A stretch of DNA of 64,000 nt, taken from the NCBI GenBank assembly GCA_033765145.1, contig JANRIH010000038.1, forward strand, positions 205,513-269,512, read 5' to 3'. Source of the stretch: JAGVSR01 sp033765145. GTDB taxonomy: Bacteria > Pseudomonadota > Alphaproteobacteria > Rhizobiales > Hyphomicrobiaceae. Position 1 is the first letter of the stretch. Every line of letters begins with the position of its first letter. The notes below the pieces were generated by a model, which was not told the DNA's origin, did not search any database, and worked only from the letters and a program-made list of their open reading frames with translations. The position numbers and the translations under genes were made by a program. Shown here one piece after another: positions 59,212-64,000 of the stretch.

Positions 59212-59231
59212 CCGCTTCGGGTCAAAAGCGG
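59212..59231. repeat. Imperfect palindrome CCGCTT...AAGCGG in the spacer after HxlR
   Basis: CCGCTT and AAGCGG flank CGGGTCAA. Similar CCGCTT-GGGTCAA-AAGCGG elements are, as I recall, common in spacers of several Rhizobiales, so this may be a degenerate intergenic repeat. The rest of the spacer (59191-59471) shows no gene. Confidence 0.35.
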
Positions 59232-59471
59232 GCTAGGTCGCGCCTTCAATTTTGACTGGTCCACCGTGAAGAGCAGACCTCGTCCGCAAAGACATCTGTC
59301 GAAGAAGTCTGCCACCGCCCGACGTCCGCTACTCGCACGCCGCGCCTCCATTTTGCACGGTAGCCAATTCCTGGCGCACGGAACCATTTGCTCTCAATCC
59401 GAACGTTAAATTCGCATCCCACCCGACAACTCGATCCACCTTTCCTCACACCACACCTCGCCGCGCTCCCC

Positions 59472-60347
59472 CTACCCCACCCTTGCGACCTCGATCCACC
59501 ACGCCGGTTGCGCCGCGCGCACGGTCTCCGCATAGGCCCGGGCCGTCGCCGCATCTGGCAGCACCGCAAAGCATGTCGGCCCCGCGCCCGACATCTGCAC
59601 GAGTTCGGCCCCGCCGATCGCCTCCATCGCGTCGAGTACCGCCTGCGTCTCGGGCACGACGGCGATGCCCGGCACTTCGAGATCGTTGCCGGCGCGGCGC
59701 ATGAGGGCGATAAGTTCCGCGCGATCCGGGATGTCCCCGCGCGCAACGTCGCCCGCATGCGTGTCGATCGGCCCCGCGCCGAGCGCACGGAACACGCGCG
59801 CCGTCTTGTCGGCCGGCACGGTGGCCAGCGGATTGACGAGCACCACGTCGAGTGCGGGGAGGGGCTGCTTCAAGGGCGTCAGCACGTCACCGATGCCGCC
59901 CATCCACGTGGCGCGTCCCCCGAGGCACACCGGCACGTCGGCTCCGAGCCGCGCCGCGATCCCGTGCCAGTCGAGAGCCGTCGCGGCATCCGGATTGGCG
60001 CGCTCAATGAGCCGCAGGAGTGCGGCCGCGTCAGCCGAGCCGCCGCCGATGCCGGAAGCCACTGGCAACCGCTTGTCGAGCGTCACATGTCCGAGACGAA
60101 GCTGCGGCGCGGCCTCGCGCACGAGTTCCAATGTCCGCGCGAGGATGTCGTCGCCGCCGATCGCGCCGCCGAACGGCCCCGTCACCGTCACGCCCGGCGC
60201 GCGGCTCGGATCGAGAGAGATATCGTCGCCGATGTCGGCGAAGGCCACCAGGCTGTCGAGCACATGATAGCCGTCGGCGCGCCTGCCGAGAACGCGCAAG
60301 GTGAGGTTGACCTTGGCAGGAGCCCGTTCGTGCAATCCAGCCGTCAT
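59472..60347 (-). CDS. ispE: 4-diphosphocytidyl-2-C-methyl-D-erythritol kinase
   Basis: GHMP kinase of the MEP pathway; phosphorylates CDP-ME. 291 residues; N-terminal ERAPAKVNLTLRVLGRRADGYHVLDSLVAFADIGD, ATP-binding PVASGIGGGSADAAALLRL and C-terminal MSGAGPTCFAVLPDAATA are all present. With ispH and ispB it makes three isoprenoid genes in this window. It is followed, on the upstream side of the same strand, by the TPR gene (40 bp). Confidence 0.97.
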   Translation of the reverse strand: MTAGLHERAPAKVNLTLRVLGRRADGYHVLDSLVAFADIGDDISLDPSRAPGVTVTGPFGGAIGGDDILARTLELVREAAPQLRLGHVTLDKRLPVASGIGGGSADAAALLRLIERANPDAATALDWHGIAARLGADVPVCLGGRATWMGGIGDVLTPLKQPLPALDVVLVNPLATVPADKTARVFRALGAGPIDTHAGDVARGDIPDRAELIALMRRAGNDLEVPGIAVVPETQAVLDAMEAIGGAELVQMSGAGPTCFAVLPDAATARAYAETVRAAQPAWWIEVARVG

Positions 60348-60387
60348 GGACCGTGATGCACCGGTTGCGCGGCGCGGGCGCGAAGCC

Positions 60388-62553
60388 TCACTGTGCCGTC
60401 CCAGACTTCTGTTCGATGACTTCCGCCCGCGTTTCCTTCTCGAGGACGCCGAGACCCTCGCTGAGTTTTTTGCGGATCTTCGTCTCGTCCTCGGGTTCGG
60501 GCTTCAGAGACAAGGCCTGATCCCACTGGAACTTCGCTTCCCGCTCGCGCCCGACGCGCCACAGCGCGTCACCCAAATGGTCGTTCAGCACCGGATCGTC
60601 GGGACGGAGTTCCACCGCGCGTTCGAGATAGCGCACGGCCTCCTTGAAGTTGCCGCGCTTGAAGTGCGCCCAACCGAGACTGTCGACGATGTAGCCGTCG
60701 TCGGGCTTCAACGCGACCGCGCGCTCGATGAGCGACATGCCCTGATCGAGGTTCACGCCCTGGTCGATCCACGAATAGCCGAGATAATTGAGCACCAGCG
60801 GCTGGTCGGGATAGAGGTCCATCGCCCTCTTGAGATCGCTCTCCGCCTTCGGCCAGTCTTTGTTGCGCTCGTGTGATGTGCCGCGCGCGTAGAAGTAGGC
60901 CCAGTGCCGGCGGTCGGGCTTCTCGATGAGCCCGATCGCGCGGTCATAGGTCGTGATGGCGTCGGCGTAGAGCTTGCGCGAGCGCTGGATGTTGCCGAGC
61001 GCGTCGAGCGCCTGGAGCTTTTCCGACAGTGCTAGTCCTTTGTCGGCCTTGGCCTTCTGAGCCTCTTGCGGAGCGGCCGCTGTGGCCGCCGGCACCGAGC
61101 CCGGCGCCTTTTCGGCCGCGAGCGTCAGTGCTTTGCTGAAGGTCTCCTGGCCCGTGATGCCGTCGACGCCGAGGGTCTGCTCGCGCTGGAACGCGATGAC
61201 GGCTTTCCGCGTCGCGTCTCCGTAGGCGCCGTCGGGCTCGCCGCCGATGTTGTAGCCGAGCGCTGCGAGTGCGGACTGCAACTGGCGCACGCGATCGCCC
61301 GTCGAGCCGAGCTGCAGGTAAGACGTACCGAGGTCCGGAATATCCGGTGCCGGGGCGACCACTGGCGGAGGCGGTGCCGCGGCTTCGGCCTTCGCCTCTT
61401 CGAGCTTCTCGGAGAGCGGCCCATCGATCAGCTTCAGAAGAATGTCGCGCGCCTCGTCGGGCCGGTCGAGCGAATTGAGATTGAACGCCTTGCGGATCTC
61501 GATCGCGGGCCCGAGCGGCGAGCCCTTCGGAATGCGGTCGTAGACGGCGATGGCTTCGGAATACTGCTTGTTGGCTTCGTAGGCGTTGGCGAGGGCCGCC
61601 AGCGCGAACGGGTGATCGGGCACGACGTAGAGCGCCATCTGCAGGTAGACGATGCCGATTCCGACCGCCCCTTCGCCGATGAGCGATTCACCGAGCCCGT
61701 AGAAGACTTCCGCGATGCCGTCCGCGGGCGTCGCGACGAGAAGGTCGAGTTTGCCCCCGCCCCCGAGTTCGTCCGCAAGCGCACGCGCAAGGGGATGCCC
61801 GTCGCTCTGCGTCTTTTCGAGGTGCACCCGGAGGACTGATCGCGCGCCTTTGGCGTCGCCGGCGTTGGACAAGCTCCGCGCATAGGCGAGTGCCGTGCGG
61901 AGTGTCCGCGCGTCCTGCTTGAAGACGCGCTCGAACGAAGATTTCGCCTCGCCGCGCCGGCCTGCCACGTCGGCGAGGAGCGCGCGGTGATAGCGCAGAT
62001 AGAATTGCGCCCATTCGGCTTGCTTCGGCACGACGAGCAGATTGAGCGCTTCGTTCGTGTCGCCCGCCGCGAGCTTGATCCACGCCATGGCGAGCGCGCT
62101 CGTCAGTTCGCCGATCGGACCCGATGAAGCCGCCTTGAAGTGCTCTTCCGCCTTGGCGAAACTCCCGGATTTGAAATCACCGAGCCCGAGGAACATGTGC
62201 GCCATGCGGTGATTGGGCTCAAGCGCCACGAGATCGCCCGCGATCCGCATCGTGCTGTCCCATGCGCCGAACGACGCCTCCATCAACAGCGCCTGTTCGA
62301 GCAGCATGTCGCTGGCCGGGTCGAAGACGAGCGCGTTGCCGTAGAACGCCGCAGCCAGTTCCGTATCGTTGAGGCTGCGGGCGAACCGGCCGGCGAGGTA
62401 GCTTCCGGAGAGAGAATGGGTCGTGTCGACGATCTCGACCCTCTCGCCCGTTTCGGCGTTGGCGTGGGCCGGAAGCACCAAGAGGAGCGCGCCGAGCGCC
62501 GTCGTCGTCATCAAAGTCGAGAAGGCGGCGCGCAGTCCTGTGCATGCTCGCAT
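60388..62553 (-). CDS. TPR protein with an embedded peptidoglycan-binding domain
   Basis: 721 residues with a signal-like N-terminus (about 1-33). TPR units occur before and after a PG_binding_1 domain: the first block (about 50-385) includes GSYLAGRFARSLNDTELAAAFYGNAL, NHRMAHMFLGLGDFKSGSFAKAEEHF and HPFALAALANAYEANKQYSEAIAVYD; the PG_binding_1 unit is at about 415-480 (TSYLQLGSTGDRVRQLQSALAALGYNIGGEPDGAYGDATRKAVIAFQREQTLGVDGITG); and the last block (about 510-700) includes AKLYADAITTYDRAIGLIE-like units, with DGYIVDSLGWAHFKRGNFKEAVRYLERAVEL. Most alphaproteobacterial homologues by this location have TPRs alone, so the insertion is unusual. A role in cell envelope assembly is plausible. Confidence 0.88.
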   Translation of the reverse strand: MRACTGLRAAFSTLMTTTALGALLLVLPAHANAETGERVEIVDTTHSLSGSYLAGRFARSLNDTELAAAFYGNALVFDPASDMLLEQALLMEASFGAWDSTMRIAGDLVALEPNHRMAHMFLGLGDFKSGSFAKAEEHFKAASSGPIGELTSALAMAWIKLAAGDTNEALNLLVVPKQAEWAQFYLRYHRALLADVAGRRGEAKSSFERVFKQDARTLRTALAYARSLSNAGDAKGARSVLRVHLEKTQSDGHPLARALADELGGGGKLDLLVATPADGIAEVFYGLGESLIGEGAVGIGIVYLQMALYVVPDHPFALAALANAYEANKQYSEAIAVYDRIPKGSPLGPAIEIRKAFNLNSLDRPDEARDILLKLIDGPLSEKLEEAKAEAAAPPPPVVAPAPDIPDLGTSYLQLGSTGDRVRQLQSALAALGYNIGGEPDGAYGDATRKAVIAFQREQTLGVDGITGQETFSKALTLAAEKAPGSVPAATAAAPQEAQKAKADKGLALSEKLQALDALGNIQRSRKLYADAITTYDRAIGLIEKPDRRHWAYFYARGTSHERNKDWPKAESDLKRAMDLYPDQPLVLNYLGYSWIDQGVNLDQGMSLIERAVALKPDDGYIVDSLGWAHFKRGNFKEAVRYLERAVELRPDDPVLNDHLGDALWRVGREREAKFQWDQALSLKPEPEDETKIRKKLSEGLGVLEKETRAEVIEQKSGTAQ

Positions 62554-62862
62554 CGTTCAGAATCCTCCGCCATGGCGGCGCGAGCGCTCGCGCGGCGCCT
62601 CGCACATTCTTCGAGTGTATAGAACCGTCGAGCCTTTGGCGACCATGCTCGCGACAGTGAACGATTTTTTACCTGTGTGCCGCTCGTCGCATGACGGCGA
62701 GCCAGGTCGTCGGGCATAGTCGAACGGCGAACGGCCCGGGCGACACCGCCGAGACTCGGCTAGTGTTGCCGCCGGCCGGACATTGCAAGTGTTCGGACCT
62801 GTGGAATCTGGTCCCCGGGCAATGTCGCTGGGCCCGGTAATTTGTTCTGGAGACACGACAAG
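62554..62862. other. 309-bp divergent spacer
   Basis: Upstream region of both the TPR gene and the 62.9-kb ORF. No RNA gene or strong hairpin was seen; promoters for both directions are expected. Confidence 0.5.
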
Positions 62863-63312
62863 ATGCGTCGAATGAAGCCAGAAAAGCGGCCACAAAATGG
62901 GAATTGGCCCCACTCGCGGCAACAGAACGCACCCGCTGCCGCCCCGCTTTGGGTGCCGTCCGCTTTCGTGATCACAATCAATCTGGCGTCGGGCCTTCTA
63001 GCCACGGATTTGATTTTGGCCCCGGCCGCCGGGCAAAGGTCGGTCGGCGTGGGCATGATGGGCCCTGCGGTCACACCCGAACGCCGTTATGCCGACGCAA
63101 CCGAGACCGTGGAGCCGATGTCGCCGGAGGACGGCGGAGATTCGTCGGCCGAGGGTGTCGGCGCCGGCGTCGTGGAGGACGGGCCGATCGAAGGCGAGCC
63201 TCTGCCCGTCGAGGACCCCACAGCGTCCGATGCTGGGGGAGACGGCGCGACAGGTCTCGATGGGGCGGCCGGGCCCGCAACGTCGCAAGGGGATGAACGC
63301 AAGCCGGAATAG
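62863..63312 (+). CDS. Hypothetical protein with Gly/Asp/Glu/Pro-rich C-terminus
   Basis: 149 residues from the ATG at 62863, with GGAG 11 nt upstream. The N-terminus is basic, followed by one hydrophobic segment (about 30-55, LWVPSAFVITINLASGLLATDLILAP) and an acidic, low-complexity tail (about 75-149; EDGGDSSAEGVGAGVVEDGP...). Composition and lack of homology make it uncertain, but codon use fits the genome better than the opposite frame. It faces the ETF-QO gene convergently. Confidence 0.4.
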   Translation: MRRMKPEKRPQNGNWPHSRQQNAPAAAPLWVPSAFVITINLASGLLATDLILAPAAGQRSVGVGMMGPAVTPERRYADATETVEPMSPEDGGDSSAEGVGAGVVEDGPIEGEPLPVEDPTASDAGGDGATGLDGAAGPATSQGDERKPE

Positions 63313-63329
63313 GCTACCTTGGTCGCGCG

Positions 63330-64000
63330 TCACATGCCTGCGTAGTTCGGCCCGCCACCGCCTTCCGGGCAGACCCAGGTGATGTTCTCGCTCGGATCTT
63401 TGATGTCGCAGGTTTTGCAGTGGACGCAATTCTGCGCGTTAATCACAAACCGCGATTGTCCGCCCTCCTCCACCCACTCGTACACGCCGGCCGGGCAATA
63501 GCGCGCCGAAGGACCGGCATAGACGTCGTGCTCGGACGCCTTCTGAAGCGCCATGTCGCCGACATGCAGATGGACCGGCTGGTCCTCCTCGTGATTGGTG
63601 TTGGACAGGAACACCGAGGACAGCTTGTCGAAGGTGATCTTGCCGTCGGGCTTCGGGTAGTTCTTGGGCGCGTGCTGCTTGGCCGGATCGAGCGTGGCGC
63701 GATCATGCTTGAGATGGGACTGCGTGCCGAACAGCGAAGCGCCGAACAGCGTGTTGCACCACATGTCGAAGCCGCCGAGCGCGACGCCGAGCACGGTCCC
63801 GAACTTCGACCACAGCGGCTTGACGTTGCGCACCAGGAACAGATCCTTGCCAACCGACGAGGAGCGCCAGGCGTTCTCGTACTCGACGAGTTCGTCATTG
63901 GCGCGATCGGCGGCGAGCGCGGCAGCGACATGCTCGGCTGCGAGCATGCCGGTGCCCATCGCATTGTGCACGCCCTTGATGCGCGGCACGTTGACGAAGC
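63330..64000 (-). CDS. Electron transfer flavoprotein-ubiquinone oxidoreductase, C-terminal part (partial)
   Basis: Passes electrons from ETF (fatty-acid and amino-acid oxidation) to ubiquinone. About 223 C-terminal residues are inside the window; the gene starts beyond base 64000 (the frame is open to the edge). The [4Fe-4S] cysteines are visible in ARYCPAGVYEW, NAQNCVHCKTCDIKDPSENITWVCPEGGGGPNY, and FVNVPRIKGVHNAMGTGMLAAEH belongs to the FAD-domain end. It is the last gene of the window, on the minus strand. Confidence 0.95.
   Translation of the reverse strand, partial: FVNVPRIKGVHNAMGTGMLAAEHVAAALAADRANDELVEYENAWRSSSVGKDLFLVRNVKPLWSKFGTVLGVALGGFDMWCNTLFGASLFGTQSHLKHDRATLDPAKQHAPKNYPKPDGKITFDKLSSVFLSNTNHEEDQPVHLHVGDMALQKASEHDVYAGPSARYCPAGVYEWVEEGGQSRFVINAQNCVHCKTCDIKDPSENITWVCPEGGGGPNYAGM

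Overview
The window is GC-rich, densely coding DNA from an alphaproteobacterium, most likely of the order Hyphomicrobiales (Rhizobiales). The support is: an aa3-type cytochrome oxidase operon with Cox11, Surf1 and heme O synthase; a separate F0 ATP synthase operon with paired b and b' subunits; the CcrM cell-cycle methyltransferase with a CtrA-like box upstream; ispH-thrB-rnhA and mutY-DUF721-dsbA-smc clusters; and two-subunit glycyl-tRNA synthetase. I cannot fix the genus from sequence alone. There are no rRNA or tRNA genes, CRISPR arrays, prophages or insertion sequences that I can recognise.

Layout. 1-5320: cytochrome c oxidase and its assembly genes (coxA end, ctaB, a 55-residue protein, ctaG, ctaE, DUF983, surf1). 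5455-8748: thrC, an M16 peptidase and a GNAT acetyltransferase in overlapping array. 8748-12485: a very large membrane protein with degenerate GGDEF and EAL domains and a proline-rich tail. 12503-14689: YqgE, a DsbD-N-like protein and a peroxiredoxin. 14741-16864: orphan tadG/tadE-like genes. 17182-19677: rnhA, thrB, ispH. 19855-20508: a lipoprotein. 20624-23328: the F0 operon atpI-B-E-F'-F on the minus strand. 23631-27498: rnhB and three poorly known genes. 27775-31018: ccrM followed by a NarL-type two-component pair. 31119-38663: a Cys/Met-rich small protein, mutY, a DUF721/DciA-like gene, two DsbA-like proteins and smc. 38743-40653: an ABC-F ATPase. 40654-41060: a non-coding gap with strong inverted repeats.

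41061-51661 is the most accessory part. It runs from an orphan winged-helix regulator and glyS to glyQ. Between the two glycyl-tRNA synthetase subunits lie about 7 kb of unrelated genes: small membrane proteins, a Cys-rich secreted protein, an L,D-transpeptidase and a PepSY/OmpR-type signalling module. 51799-56201 holds a membrane protein, an MHS-type transporter, an S49 peptidase, a tRNA adenine methyltransferase and a DUF2007 gene. 56377-57393 is a polyprenyl diphosphate synthase. 57755-59190 is a compact quinone/redox stress islet (flavodoxin-fold oxidoreductase, YdhR-like protein, divergent HxlR regulator) that sits between isoprenoid genes. 59472-64000 holds ispE, a TPR protein with an embedded peptidoglycan-binding domain, a small unknown gene and the end of ETF-ubiquinone oxidoreductase.

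The genes form a respiratory and envelope-maintenance core: oxidase, ATP synthase, quinone precursor synthesis, ETF-QO and periplasmic thiol chemistry. No clearly new large multi-gene system is evident. The best candidates for undescribed biology are the structured non-coding element near 40.83-40.92 kb, the degenerate GGDEF/EAL protein, the PepSY two-component module between glyQ and glyS, the Cys/Met-rich secreted protein at 31.1 kb and the 615-residue membrane protein at 25.2 kb.
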